Assembly (NCBI GenBank): GCA_012517325.1
Contig: JAAYVF010000013.1
Location: 44,028-108,027, forward strand
DNA length: 64,000 nucleotides
Reading direction: 5' to 3'
Source of the DNA: Myxococcales bacterium
Lineage (GTDB): Bacteria > Lernaellota > Lernaellaia > Lernaellales > Lernaellaceae
Every line of letters starts with the position of its first letter. The stretch's first letter is position 1. Shown here one piece after another: positions 47,683 to 56,621 of the stretch. The notes beneath the pieces were generated by a model, which did not search any database, had not been told where the DNA came from, and saw only the letters and a list, made by a program, of their open reading frames with translations. The position numbers were made by a program, and so were the translations under genes.

Positions 47683-47702
47683 CCCAGCGTTTCAACGCTG
47701 GG
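47683..47702. repeat. REP-like palindrome, copy 1
   Basis: CCCAGCGTTTCAACGCTGGG: perfect 9-bp arms around TC. The same element occurs in opposite orientation at 47825-47844. Confidence 0.75.
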
Positions 47703-47723
47703 GATGAACGCCGCGGATTGTTT

Positions 47724-47739
47724 CGTCCCGTCAGGGACG
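47724..47739. repeat. REP-like palindrome CGTCCC-GTCA-GGGACG
   Basis: Six-bp perfect arms around GTCA. A decayed copy (CCCGTCAGTGACG) lies at about 47659-47671. Confidence 0.6.
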
Positions 47740-47824
47740 TGCCTCGACACATGGTTCGCAACGAAAAATATGGGAGATCATACGGACGTACCTACGGCAC
47801 GAAGAAAAATACCGCGAACCGAAA

Positions 47825-47844
47825 CCCAGCGTTGAAACGCTGGG
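47825..47844. repeat. REP-like palindrome, copy 2 (inverted)
   Basis: CCCAGCGTTGAAACGCTGGG is the reverse complement of copy 1. A third small palindrome, CATGCC-TAT-GGCATG, follows at 47856-47870. The paired, oppositely oriented arrangement is that of bacterial interspersed mosaic elements mobilised by REP-associated transposases; none is encoded here. Confidence 0.7.
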
Positions 47845-47941
47845 CTATTTTCAATCATGCCTATGGCATGAAGCATCCATGTCGGCAGTTATGTGGGTTC
47901 CGGCTGGCGCACGGAAAGTCGGCGACGATGAACCAAGCCGT

Positions 47942-48721
47942 CTACAATCCTCGGCAAACCAGGATGCGGTTCAAGAGCCAGAGCGCGCCGGCGGAGTGCG
48001 GCCGCGGCAGAATGAACAACGGCTTGTGGATCAGCCGCGGCAGATACTTCTCGACGTTGGCGACGCCGGCGGACAGCGGGAATTGCGCGGGGTCGAACAG
48101 CGGCTCGTCGTTCGTGCTGTCGCCCATCGTCAGCACTTCCCGGCGATCCCGCAAACCCAACTCGTCGCAGACGCGACCGACCGCCGTCGCCTTGGTGTGC
48201 TCGCCGGCGAACAGATGCAGATGGATCGAACTGGCGATCATCCTCAAACCCTGGGCGTTCGCGAGATCGGCGACCCGGCTCACCTCGTCGTCGCTCAACG
48301 CGGCGCGATCGATCGCCCAGTCGGTCAGTCGCCCGAGATTGTCGTCGGTCCGGCGGACGCGCGGCACCTGCCGTCGAATCGCCTCGTAAGCATCCCGCAG
48401 GCGGCTCCGCCCTTCGCCGATCAACGACAGGTCGGCCAGCGGCGTCAATTGTTCGCCCCGGCAGATCACCCCGCCGTTTTCCGCGACGACGCCGTCCACC
48501 GGCAGATAGCGCGACAAGGCCTGGCCCCACGACGCGCAGCGCCCGGTGACCAGCCAGATCAGCAGGCCGCCGCGCCGCAGCCGCTCGAAAGCCGCCAGAA
48601 TGTCGGACGGGATACGTCCGTCGGTGCTCAGGGTGTCATCGACGTCGGAGGCCAGCAGGCGCAGCGCGCGCAGGTGGGCCTCGGGCAGGTCACTCGCCGG
48701 ATACGGTCGTTCGTGGTTCAT
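47942..48721 (-). CDS. HAD-superfamily hydrolase (Cof-type phosphatase)
   Basis: A 259-residue HAD phosphatase. Motif I is ASDVDDTLSTDG (nucleophile Asp, second Asp), motif II is WLVTGR, and motif IV is TMGDSTNDEPLF. ENGG after VDGVVA is typical of the Cof/sugar-phosphatase subgroup. It overlaps the EI24-like gene by 32 bp, so the two are probably co-expressed. Substrate unknown; sugar phosphates are typical. Confidence 0.82.
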   Translation of the reverse strand: MNHERPYPASDLPEAHLRALRLLASDVDDTLSTDGRIPSDILAAFERLRRGGLLIWLVTGRCASWGQALSRYLPVDGVVAENGGVICRGEQLTPLADLSLIGEGRSRLRDAYEAIRRQVPRVRRTDDNLGRLTDWAIDRAALSDDEVSRVADLANAQGLRMIASSIHLHLFAGEHTKATAVGRVCDELGLRDRREVLTMGDSTNDEPLFDPAQFPLSAGVANVEKYLPRLIHKPLFILPRPHSAGALWLLNRILVCRGL

Positions 48722-49460
48722 CTTTTTCCCATTGCCGCAGCAGCAGGGTCGCGCCGATCGCCGCCACGGGCAGAATCAGGAGGTTGGCCAGAGGCACCAG
48801 CGTCGAGAGAAAAACCGCGAGGCCGAAGCCGACGGTTTCCGTCTTGCGCCGCCACAAGTAGGCGATTTTCGCGCCGGCCGACAGCGACCGGCGGCTGAGG
48901 GGCAGATCGAAAAACTGCACGGCCAGGAAAAAACCGCCGGCCAGCGGCGCCAAGACCGCGTAAACGGCCGATCCGACGACGGGGATCAGCAGCAACAGCA
49001 GCAAAGCCGCTTCGGTCGCCAGAAACAGCGCGACCACGACCAGCGTTGTGCGCAGGCTGTTGACGATGCCGTCCACGATCCGCCGCACGGTGGTCGCCGG
49101 CGCGCGCCAGCCTTCCTGGATCTCCACCTTTTCGGACAAGGCGTCGAGAAACGGCGCGGCGATGACGCAGCCGACCGCCGTGAAGCCGAAAACGACCGCC
49201 AGGGCGAACGCCGCGACCAGCAGGACCGCCGCCAGCGCGTAGAGAATCCATTGGTACCAGACTTGCGGATCGGGAACGATCGCGTGCAGCAGTTGCGGAT
49301 AATAATAAATGAAGGCGCCGAAACCACCCGCGAACAACAGGATATCGAGCAGAATCGGCAACAGTGCCAGACCCCACAAATCGCGGTGGCCCAGCAGGTA
49401 GTTCAATCCTTTGAAGGCATGTCCGAAACCGCGCAGCAGGCGCTTCACCGCCGCGCCCAC
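48690..49460 (-). CDS. EI24/CysZ-like membrane protein
   Basis: A 256-residue inner-membrane protein with about five helices. N-terminal RGFGHAFKGLNYLLGHRDLWGLALLPILLDILLF, seen in short blocks, and the APFLDALSEKVE segment match the EI24 (Pfam) family, which includes the sulfate transporter CysZ. Conserved central PLAGGFFLAVQFFDLPLSRR also fits. No sulfate-assimilation genes are nearby, so the substrate is open. Confidence 0.82.
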   Translation of the reverse strand: MGAAVKRLLRGFGHAFKGLNYLLGHRDLWGLALLPILLDILLFAGGFGAFIYYYPQLLHAIVPDPQVWYQWILYALAAVLLVAAFALAVVFGFTAVGCVIAAPFLDALSEKVEIQEGWRAPATTVRRIVDGIVNSLRTTLVVVALFLATEAALLLLLLIPVVGSAVYAVLAPLAGGFFLAVQFFDLPLSRRSLSAGAKIAYLWRRKTETVGFGLAVFLSTLVPLANLLILPVAAIGATLLLRQWEKDEPRTTVSGE

Positions 49461-49469
49461 CGGCGACCC

Positions 49470-50813
49470 TTAGAGCCCTTCGACCAGTGTGTAGACGAGG
49501 TCCCACAAATCGACGAGCGATTGCAGCAGGTCCTTGATGCCGGTCATCGAGGGATAGGCGAACCACGGGCCGACGTCGATCGGCAGAATTTCGGGAATTT
49601 CGGAAATGACGATCTCGAAATTATCGCCGAGGAAATTCAGGTCGATGCCGAGCAGGTCCTCGATCATTTCCTTGTCGATGACGATCGGCAGCACGTCGAG
49701 CGCGGTCAGCAAGTCGTTCGCGTACGAAATATAAAACGGGTTCGCATGGGTCGGATCAGTGTCGTAGGCCGTCTCGTCCCAGAATGCGGGAGCGGTCAGA
49801 ATGCACAGCGAGTCGATGCCGTTGACCAGATCGGGTTCCAGTGCGCCGAAGCCCGGGATGAACAGCGATTCGAGTTGGCGGTCGCCCTGCCCGTCCATGT
49901 TGTCGTCGATAAAATGCACCGTGCCCGCTTCCTGCGGACCGGTTTCGCGGTACGCCGTGTCGATGAGCAGGTGCAGGCGATAGAACAACTGCCCGAGTTG
50001 CACTCCGGCGGCCTGCATCCGCTTGACGCCGTCCTCGCCTTTCAGGGTCAGGAAATCCGGGTTGTCCTCGTAAGTGATCAGGCTTTCCACGAGGTCGATC
50101 AGCGGGTCCAACTGTTCCAGCAGATCCTGAATCGCTTCCAGGTCCAGATCCTCGAGGCCGCCGAGGTCGAAATTCAGCGACGGGATTTGCAGAGAGAAAA
50201 AGTCGTAGTTCAGATCGTGGGCCATCGCGATGTTGACCACCGCCTCGACCAGCGAGTTGAGCACGCCGAAAAATTGCAGATCGGAACGATCCAGGCGGCC
50301 GCCGAACTGGAAGGTGACGATGCCTTCCAGCTTCATCGTAAAGCCTTCGATCTCGAACGAAGGATCGGGGTCGTTCATCAAATCGAGGTAAAGCTGTTCG
50401 CAGGCCTGGTACCAGACCTCGGCGCTTTCACCCAGAAATTCTTGGATGTAATCGCCCAGGTTCGAGCTTTCGGCCAGAACCTGCATATCCAGGCCGGCGC
50501 CCGGGTCAGCGGGCATCGTTTGCGCCAGACCGCCGCTCGCGAACGCCACCAACTGATTGAGCAGGTTCATGAACTGCATATTGCGCGAGATGAGCAGGCC
50601 GAATTTGGCCTCGTCGCAGGTCGGCGAAAGCTTGATCGCCGCCTCGAAGGCATCGGACGCGTTGCCACCGTCGCCAGCGACGAGATAGCGCTTGCCGATC
50701 CGCAGGATTTCTTCCAGCGTCGGGTCCTCGCGCGTATCGAATTTTTCGCTACAGCCGAGAAACAGCGGGGTAATGGTCAAAAACAACAAAACCGCGACAA
50801 GGCGTAAACGCAT
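49470..50813 (-). CDS. TPR-type lipoprotein, paralogue of the gene at 38085-39344
   Basis: A 447-residue lipoprotein (LFLGC lipobox, N-terminal TPR with NASDAFEAAIKLSPTCDEA). It aligns in order with the 38-kb lipoprotein: FGLLISRNMQFMNLLNQL, DFLTLKGEDGVKRMQAAGVQLG, a DDNMDGQGD acidic loop and a C-terminal DVGPWFAYP. Both lack any family I recognise. It ends 9 bp from the EI24 start and probably leads that operon. Confidence 0.7.
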   Translation of the reverse strand: MRLRLVAVLLFLTITPLFLGCSEKFDTREDPTLEEILRIGKRYLVAGDGGNASDAFEAAIKLSPTCDEAKFGLLISRNMQFMNLLNQLVAFASGGLAQTMPADPGAGLDMQVLAESSNLGDYIQEFLGESAEVWYQACEQLYLDLMNDPDPSFEIEGFTMKLEGIVTFQFGGRLDRSDLQFFGVLNSLVEAVVNIAMAHDLNYDFFSLQIPSLNFDLGGLEDLDLEAIQDLLEQLDPLIDLVESLITYEDNPDFLTLKGEDGVKRMQAAGVQLGQLFYRLHLLIDTAYRETGPQEAGTVHFIDDNMDGQGDRQLESLFIPGFGALEPDLVNGIDSLCILTAPAFWDETAYDTDPTHANPFYISYANDLLTALDVLPIVIDKEMIEDLLGIDLNFLGDNFEIVISEIPEILPIDVGPWFAYPSMTGIKDLLQSLVDLWDLVYTLVEGL

Positions 50814-51047
50814 CCACGACCTCCAGAACCGGGGGGTATTCTGGCGGCAAGTTTAGGGGCGCGCGCGTCCGGTGTCAAATCCGCGTCCGGCCGCGTCCGG
50901 CCGCTGCCTTTCGGCTTCAACCGTTCGGATGGACTCGCTTTTCTCCTCCGCTTTCTCCCGGGAAGGAAAAGTTCGCGCGGCGGTTTTCTTTTGCTCACGA
51001 ATCCTTATTTTAGTGGCGTAACAAACAGCCCCAACCAGGCGGGTGAG

Positions 51048-53024
51048 ATGTCGATTCGCACGGTATCCTTCCTCGGTTTTCTGATTCTGGTGATTCTCGT
51101 CTCCGGCGTGGTCGCGCTGCTCGGCGTGTCCGGTATCGAGCGCAGCGTGGTGCATGAAGCCCAGCAACGCACCAATCAAGATCTGCGGACGCTGCAAACG
51201 ATCTATCAGCAACGCCTCGAACTGCTGGCCAGCCGGGTGCAGTCGCAGACCGCCGATTTCACTGCCGTCGCGGCGGCCGACCGTTCCGGTTTTCTGGCGC
51301 AACTTCGCCGGGAACTGGACCTGACGGTGCTCAACGCTTGCGACGTCGAAGGCCAACCACTCGCCGGTTCCTACCCGGAGTTCGACGGGCGGGTGCCGAT
51401 CGCCGCCGATCCGATCCTGCGCCGCGCGCTGGCCGGCAAGCTCGAGTGGGGCACCGTTTTGCTGGATGAAAATCGCCTGGCTTTCGAGGGCGGTCCGGCC
51501 CTGCGTCAGGCGGTGACGCTGAGCACCGGCGAATCGCCGGCATCCCGCGGCCGTTCGGAAGCCTTGTTCATGTGGATGGCCCGGCCGATTTTCGACGGGC
51601 AAAAACGGGTGATCGGCCTGCTCTACGGCGGTCGCGCCATCAATTACAATTTCGCGCTCGTCGACCAACTGCGCAACCTGCTGTTCGGCGGCGATCTTTA
51701 CGGCGGCAAACCGCGCGGCACCGTCACCTTTTTTCTGCAGGACCAGCGCGCGGCCACCAACGTGCTGCGCGAGGACGGGCAACGCGCCATGGGCACCTTC
51801 GTTTCCGACGAGGTCCGGCGACAGGTCCTGGAAAAGGGCGGCGTCTGGCGCGACCGCGCCTGGGTGATCGACGCCTGGTACCTCAGCGGCTACCAGCCGT
51901 TGTCGGACCCGGACGGCAAGATCGTCGGCATGACGTATGTCGGCATGTTGGAAGCGCCGTACACCGACCTGAAAAAATTGCTGCTCTGGCGGTTTCTGGG
52001 GCCGCTCGGGCTGGTCTTCCTGGCGGCGCTGCTGCTCGGGATCTATTTCCTGAATCGCCTGCTCGCGCCGCTCGGAAAGCTCGGCCGGCAAGCGGTGTTG
52101 ATCGCCGAGGGCCACTGGGACGAGCCGGTCAAGCCCGCGCGCACGTTCCGCGAGTTGCGCCAGCTTTCGCGGCTGTTCGAACGAATGCGTCAAGCGATCG
52201 TTCAACGCGACCGGCAATTGCAGGACCAGAACCGCCGGCTCGGCGAAAGCAACGAGGAGCTGCAAAAAGTCAACCGGAATTACATGGAAACGCTGGCCTT
52301 CGTCACCCACGAGTTGCGCTCGCCGCTGGCGGCCAACCAGGGATTGATCGACGTGATGATGCAAGGGCTGACCGGCGAGGTGCCGCCGCAGGTCAAGCAG
52401 CTTCTGGTGCGGATCAAGCGCAATTCCGAGGAATTGCTCGACATGGTGAAAAACTACCTCGACCTGGCTCGGGTCGAACGCGGGGAACTCAATTCCAATC
52501 CCGCCGACATCGAGATTTGCCGGGAGGTCATCCAACCCTGCCTCGACCTTTCCGGCCCCCTGTTCGAATCGCGCAACATTACCCTGGAAACGCAGTGCGT
52601 GGAAAAATTGCACCTCAAGGCCGATCCCGACTTGCTGCGCATCGCGTTATCCAATTACCTGACCAACGCCGCCAAGTACGGCCGGGAGGGCGGCCGGGCC
52701 GTGGTACGTGCCCAGGAAAAAGACGGGCAACTGATTTTCACCGTCTGGAACGAGGGCGACGGGTTTACCCCGGAGGAAGGCAAACAGCTTTTCGGCAAAT
52801 TCATCCGGTTGCGGAATGACACCACCCACGGCAAACGCGGCAGTGGTCTGGGCCTCTTTCTCAGCCGCCAGATCGTCGAGTTGCACGGCGGCAAGGTATG
52901 GGCGAAAGCCGCGCCAGGGCAGTGGGCCGAATTCGGTTTTTCGTTCCCGATCACCGGATTCACCGACGGCGCCAAGGCGGCCGCCGTTCCGGCGTTGCCG
53001 CCGGCGGCGAATGGCTCGGCCTGA
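51048..53024 (+). CDS. Cache-domain sensor histidine kinase
   Basis: A 658-residue kinase. TM1 at about 6-28, a periplasmic Cache-like sensor (about 35-315, with LLYGGRAINYN and IVGMTYVGMLE near its end), TM2 near 322-342, HAMP, a coiled coil, then HisKA with FVTHELRSPLAANQG (His near 421) and HATPase with SNYLTNAAKYGREGG, NEGDGF and GSGLGLFLSRQI. The ATG at 51048 is chosen because the upstream extension is not conserved in character. No receiver domain and no response regulator adjacent. Probably co-transcribed with the peptidase downstream (about 100 bp). Confidence 0.88.
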   Translation: MSIRTVSFLGFLILVILVSGVVALLGVSGIERSVVHEAQQRTNQDLRTLQTIYQQRLELLASRVQSQTADFTAVAAADRSGFLAQLRRELDLTVLNACDVEGQPLAGSYPEFDGRVPIAADPILRRALAGKLEWGTVLLDENRLAFEGGPALRQAVTLSTGESPASRGRSEALFMWMARPIFDGQKRVIGLLYGGRAINYNFALVDQLRNLLFGGDLYGGKPRGTVTFFLQDQRAATNVLREDGQRAMGTFVSDEVRRQVLEKGGVWRDRAWVIDAWYLSGYQPLSDPDGKIVGMTYVGMLEAPYTDLKKLLLWRFLGPLGLVFLAALLLGIYFLNRLLAPLGKLGRQAVLIAEGHWDEPVKPARTFRELRQLSRLFERMRQAIVQRDRQLQDQNRRLGESNEELQKVNRNYMETLAFVTHELRSPLAANQGLIDVMMQGLTGEVPPQVKQLLVRIKRNSEELLDMVKNYLDLARVERGELNSNPADIEICREVIQPCLDLSGPLFESRNITLETQCVEKLHLKADPDLLRIALSNYLTNAAKYGREGGRAVVRAQEKDGQLIFTVWNEGDGFTPEEGKQLFGKFIRLRNDTTHGKRGSGLGLFLSRQIVELHGGKVWAKAAPGQWAEFGFSFPITGFTDGAKAAAVPALPPAANGSA

Positions 53025-53127
53025 CCGGATCTTCGCCGCGTCGGGCTTGTTGCGGCCGGCCGATCCGAGTATTTTTGCCTTCACGCGGCAATGGTTTTTT
53101 TCTACCGAAAACACGAGGGATGCACGA

Positions 53128-55038
53128 ATGAACATCAACCTGCGACGTTTGCTCATTGCGGTTTTGCTGCTCGGCCTGCTGTTGCCGGCCGTCGCGCTTT
53201 TCGCCAAGGAACGGAGCGAATTCCCGGACCAATACAAATGGGACCTCACCCCGCTCTACCCCACGTTGGAGGCTTTGAAACAGGAACAAAGCCGGTTCCT
53301 GGCCGACGCCGAGAAACTGAGCGCTTACAAAGGCAAGCTCGGCCTTTCCGCGAAAAAATTCCAGGAGGCGCTCGACCTTTATTACCGCCTCGAAAACCGC
53401 CTGCGCCGGATGGAATCCTACGCCTACATGGCGGTGGACAGCGACACCCGCGTCTCCGAAAGCAAGGCGCTCAAGTCCGAGATCGAAACGATCCGCACCA
53501 AGTTTTCCGGCATCGCCTCATTCATTGATCCGGAAATCGTGGCGCTCGGTCAGAAAAAAGTGAACGGCTTTCTGGCCAAGAATCCGGGCTTGAAAAACTA
53601 CCGTTTCGGATTGAGCGAAACTTTCCGCCGCCAAAAGCACATCCTGTCGCAGCCGGAAGAAAAAATCATGGCGGCGGCGCAAGACCTGACCGGTCAGCCC
53701 GATTCGCTCTACAGCCTGTTCACCAACGCCGATCTGACGCAGGACACCGTGACGCTCACCGACGGCACGAAAGTCAAAATGAGCTACGCCGCCTACGAAA
53801 AGCTCCGCCAGAGCCTGGTCGACTCCGACCGCGTGCTGGCGTTCAAGACCCTGTTCGGCCAGTACGATCGTTTCAAGCGGACGCTGGCGGAAATCCTCTA
53901 CGGGCAGATGAAAGCGCATCGCTTCAACGCCACGGCCCGCCACTACGATTCCACCCTGGCTGCGGCGCTGGATTACCCCGGCATCGACACGCGGATTTAT
54001 ACGAGCCTGATCGAGGCCGCGCATCAGAACTTCGGCACCTTCCACCGCTACCTGAAACTGAAGGCGCGGGCCCTGGGCAAGACCAAACTGGACTACACCG
54101 ACATCTACCTGCCGTTCACGCGCGACGTGAGCATTCCCGCGCCCTATCCCCAGGCGCAGGAACTGCTGCTCCAGGCGTTGGCGCCGCTGGGCGAGGAATA
54201 CGTGAACACGGTCCGCGAAGCCTTCCAGCAGCGTTGGATCGACGTTTATCCGAACGACGGCAAGGACCAGGGCGCGTACAGCAACGGCTGGGCGTACGAG
54301 ATCCATCCTTATATTCTGCTGAATTACAACGATTTGTACGGCGATCTGCTGACGCTGGCGCACGAGATGGGCCACACGATGCATTCGTACTTTTCCAACA
54401 AGAACCAGCCCTTTCCCACCGCCGATTACTCGACTTTCGTGGCCGAGGTGGCCTCGACCTTCAACGAAAACCTGATGAACGATTACATGCTGAAAAAGGT
54501 GACCAGTGACCAGGAAAAATTCTACCTGCTCGGCAATTTCCTGGACAACTCGATCCGCGGCACCTTCTTCCGCCAAATTCAGTTCGCCGAATTCGAACTG
54601 ATGATCCATCAGCGGGTCGAAAAGGGTGAGGCGCTGACCGACGACGTGCTGAACAAAATGTTCCTCGATCTGGCCCGCCAGTACTACGGCCACGACCAGG
54701 GTGTCGCCGACGTGCCCGATTTCATCGCCGCCGAATGGTCGGTCATCCCGCACTTCTACTACAACTATTACGTCTACCAATACTCGACGAGCATCGCCGC
54801 CGCGAGCCTGCTGTCGCAAAAAGTCCTGGACGGCGAACCGGGCGCGCGCGACGCGTACTACAACCATCTGCTCAAGGCCGGCGGTTCGGACAACCCGGTG
54901 CGCCTGTTGCAGCAGGCCGGCGCCGACATGACCAATCCCGCCGCCTACCAGGCGCTGATGGATCGCGCCAACCGCTATATGGACGAGATGGAAAAACTGC
55001 TCGACAAGATGGAAAAGGCAAAAAAAGCGGGGAAATAA
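53128..55038 (+). CDS. pepF: Exported oligoendopeptidase F (M3B metallopeptidase)
   Basis: A 636-residue zinc peptidase of the PepF family: YKWDLTPLYPT near the N-terminus, the M3 zinc motif LAHEMGHTMHSYF (near residue 412) with the downstream third ligand in FVAEVASTFNE, and the C-terminal YNYYVYQYSTSIAAA. PepF is usually cytoplasmic; here residues 1-28 form a signal peptide (LLIAVLLLGLLLPAVALFA), so a periplasmic role is predicted. The ATG at 53128 has GAGGGA seven bases before it. A strong terminator follows. Confidence 0.92.
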   Translation: MNINLRRLLIAVLLLGLLLPAVALFAKERSEFPDQYKWDLTPLYPTLEALKQEQSRFLADAEKLSAYKGKLGLSAKKFQEALDLYYRLENRLRRMESYAYMAVDSDTRVSESKALKSEIETIRTKFSGIASFIDPEIVALGQKKVNGFLAKNPGLKNYRFGLSETFRRQKHILSQPEEKIMAAAQDLTGQPDSLYSLFTNADLTQDTVTLTDGTKVKMSYAAYEKLRQSLVDSDRVLAFKTLFGQYDRFKRTLAEILYGQMKAHRFNATARHYDSTLAAALDYPGIDTRIYTSLIEAAHQNFGTFHRYLKLKARALGKTKLDYTDIYLPFTRDVSIPAPYPQAQELLLQALAPLGEEYVNTVREAFQQRWIDVYPNDGKDQGAYSNGWAYEIHPYILLNYNDLYGDLLTLAHEMGHTMHSYFSNKNQPFPTADYSTFVAEVASTFNENLMNDYMLKKVTSDQEKFYLLGNFLDNSIRGTFFRQIQFAEFELMIHQRVEKGEALTDDVLNKMFLDLARQYYGHDQGVADVPDFIAAEWSVIPHFYYNYYVYQYSTSIAAASLLSQKVLDGEPGARDAYYNHLLKAGGSDNPVRLLQQAGADMTNPAAYQALMDRANRYMDEMEKLLDKMEKAKKAGK

Positions 55039-55059
55039 ACCATCGCATCGCGGCAAATA

Positions 55060-55093
55060 AAAAACGGGGCAGGTTCGCCTGTCCCGTTTTTTT
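55060..55093 (+). terminator. Rho-independent terminator of pepF
   Basis: AAAACGGGG-CAGG (55061-55073) pairs with CCTG-TCCCGTTTT (55078-55090) around a TTCG tetraloop, ending in seven T. The flanking A and T runs allow bidirectional use with the convergent gene at 55140. Confidence 0.9.
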
Positions 55094-55139
55094 CTATCTC
55101 CCGCCGCGCCTCGTCGTTCGTTTCACCGAATGCCGCAAA

Positions 55140-55796
55140 TCAGCAGCCGCACCCGCCGTCGCTACCTTTATCGGCAACGATGCCACCGTCAGCGGTATCG
55201 TCATCGGACCCGGTATCGTCATCGGACCCGGCATCGTCGTCGTCGATTGTGGTGTCGTCATCGTCGATCGGCGCGGAATCGTCATCGTCGGCGCCGACAC
55301 CGAAAGTCCAAACCCCGGATTCGGCGGTTTCGGGGTTATCGTCACCAGTCAATATCCAGCCAAAACCGTCCGTTGCTGTGATGTCGGTAAAAGCCGTAAA
55401 AGCAAAAGTCAGTAAATCTCCCTCTGCAATATCGCCTTGTTCCTCCGGATTTTCGCTCGAGGAACAGGTCCAGGTTAAGGTATTCAGTTCCTCGTCAACT
55501 TCCACTTGCCATTCATGGTATTGGTGGATGGCGTCGGGAATCGAAAAATCAACGAGGTCGTACTCGCTCGACGGCAACTGAATGACCACCTGCTTGATCG
55601 CGATATCCCCACCCGCGGTATTGAACACATCGAAGGCGAATGTGTATTCGGTTTCCGGCAGCAGCAGGATTGGAAACTCCGCATTGGCCGTACCCGTAAT
55701 AACGAAAAGATTATCGGCGCCGGCTTCGTATCTTGTCGGGGATGCGGCTCCCGGCAGGATCGCCAGAAGCAAAACAATCGCGGTAATCCAAACCAT
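55140..55796 (-). CDS. Exported protein with poly-Asp C-terminus ending in GCGC
   Basis: A 218-residue protein: signal peptide (MVWITAIVLLLAILPGAAS, no lipobox Cys), then a beta-sandwich-like domain (about 25-150; FPILLLPETEYTFAFDVFNTAGG, VVIQLPSSEY). This resembles the DUF11/CARDB-like domains of surface proteins. From about residue 165 it is mostly Asp (DNA about 55190-55290) and ends GSDGGCGC. Same terminal four residues as the protein at 46049-47272. Function unknown; surface display is likely. Confidence 0.72.
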   Translation of the reverse strand: MVWITAIVLLLAILPGAASPTRYEAGADNLFVITGTANAEFPILLLPETEYTFAFDVFNTAGGDIAIKQVVIQLPSSEYDLVDFSIPDAIHQYHEWQVEVDEELNTLTWTCSSSENPEEQGDIAEGDLLTFAFTAFTDITATDGFGWILTGDDNPETAESGVWTFGVGADDDDSAPIDDDDTTIDDDDAGSDDDTGSDDDTADGGIVADKGSDGGCGC

Positions 55797-55940
55797 CTTG
55801 GCTATGCTTGATCTCCCCTCGGCTGGTTTGCGCCATCCCGATCATCGCTTTGATATTTGACCATAGATTGACTCATTATGTCAAATCGATGGCGAGCTGT
55901 CTTTTTTTTCAAAGCCGGATAAAACCTTTTCGGCGGGCCT

Positions 55941-56330
55941 GTGTCCTTATTAATGAACCCGGAGAAACGACCCGAAATGAAACTTCCAATCGCCCAATAC
56001 TCCCGACCCTATCTGGTGCTCGTCGGCGGTTTGATCTTGGGTTTCGGAGCGTTCACGCTTACCGGCTACTTCCTGACCGAGACCTCCCCGGCGATCGAAG
56101 ATAACGCCGCCTGGGAAAGCGAGGACGCCGTCTCGGCCGATTCGCAGCCGGTAGTCGTCATCCGTTCAATCGATCGCGCCAAAGATATCGAGAGCCCTCC
56201 ACCGCCGAAACAAACAAGCTTCATCACCTCTTTCCCCATACCATCCCAAACGGTTGTGGGGGGCTTTCATTCCATTCAACAACCAGGCAATCCACCACAC
56301 GCGCCACCGTCGAATCAACAGGCCGGTTAA
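55941..56330 (+). CDS. Small protein with one membrane helix and Pro-rich tail
   Basis: Up to 129 residues. A helix (PYLVLVGGLILGFGAFTLTGYFL) is followed by a Pro/Ser-rich extracytoplasmic tail. Three starts are possible (GTG 55941, ATG 55953, ATG 55977); none has an ideal ribosome-binding site. Coding character is only moderate and no family is recognised. Confidence 0.4.
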   Translation: MSLLMNPEKRPEMKLPIAQYSRPYLVLVGGLILGFGAFTLTGYFLTETSPAIEDNAAWESEDAVSADSQPVVVIRSIDRAKDIESPPPPKQTSFITSFPIPSQTVVGGFHSIQQPGNPPHAPPSNQQAG

Positions 56331-56378
56331 TCGTCGTTCGTTCGTAAAATCAGACTTTACCGAATGAAGGAGACCGAC

Positions 56379-56621
56379 ATGGCTTGTCCGTTCTTGCTAC
56401 GCGGCGACCACGCCGCCACCCATTGCGAAGTGTTGCTCGATCAAGGAAAACAACATCTGGCCGAAGCGCCCGATTGGATCTGCCTGTACGAGTGGGCCCG
56501 GCTCTGCCCCCATTTCGCCGGTTTGCGGGAAACCGCCGAACCGCCGAGCTACCAGGGGGTTAAAATTCTCCACCTCAACCGGATCGGCGGTCCGCCGGCG
56601 ATCAATCCGGACTTGCTCTGA
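56379..56621 (+). CDS. Small cysteine-containing protein of unknown function
   Basis: An 80-residue soluble protein. GAAGGAG (56366-56372) is six bases before the ATG at 56379, which decides the start over the ATG at 56364. Four cysteines in the first half (CPFLL, HCEVL, ICLYEW, LCPHF) with nearby His suggest a possible metal site. No family recognised. A 3' untranslated stretch leads to a terminator at 56728-56757. Confidence 0.6.
   Translation: MACPFLLRGDHAATHCEVLLDQGKQHLAEAPDWICLYEWARLCPHFAGLRETAEPPSYQGVKILHLNRIGGPPAINPDLL

Larger units (their letters stand above)
47510..47926 (+). repeat. Three copies of an interspersed ~30-bp element
   Basis: GTGGTTTCCGGCTGGCGCAC begins at 47510. Near-identical copies begin at 47603 (one substitution in the first 20 bases) and 47893 (one extra G), each continuing as GGAA-GAC/GTC-G. 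Copy spacing is irregular, so this is neither a CRISPR array nor a simple tandem repeat. Confidence 0.7.
47273..47941. other. Repeat-rich intergenic region
   Basis: 669 bp without a convincing gene. The left part (47273-47460) is AT-rich and upstream of the gene at 46049-47272, so its promoter should be here. The right part holds three copies of a G/C-rich element and several palindromes, listed separately. Short open frames across it (such as the one beginning at 47673) read through the repeats and are not supported. Confidence 0.6.

Noticed and set aside
47673..48389. A 238-codon plus-strand open frame starting in the repeat cluster
   Set aside because: It translates the REP-like palindromes and then runs antisense to the HAD phosphatase.
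48546..50807. A 753-codon plus-strand open frame spanning three minus-strand genes
   Set aside because: It runs across gene boundaries and is Gln/Arg/Asp-biased, typical of a reverse-strand shadow.
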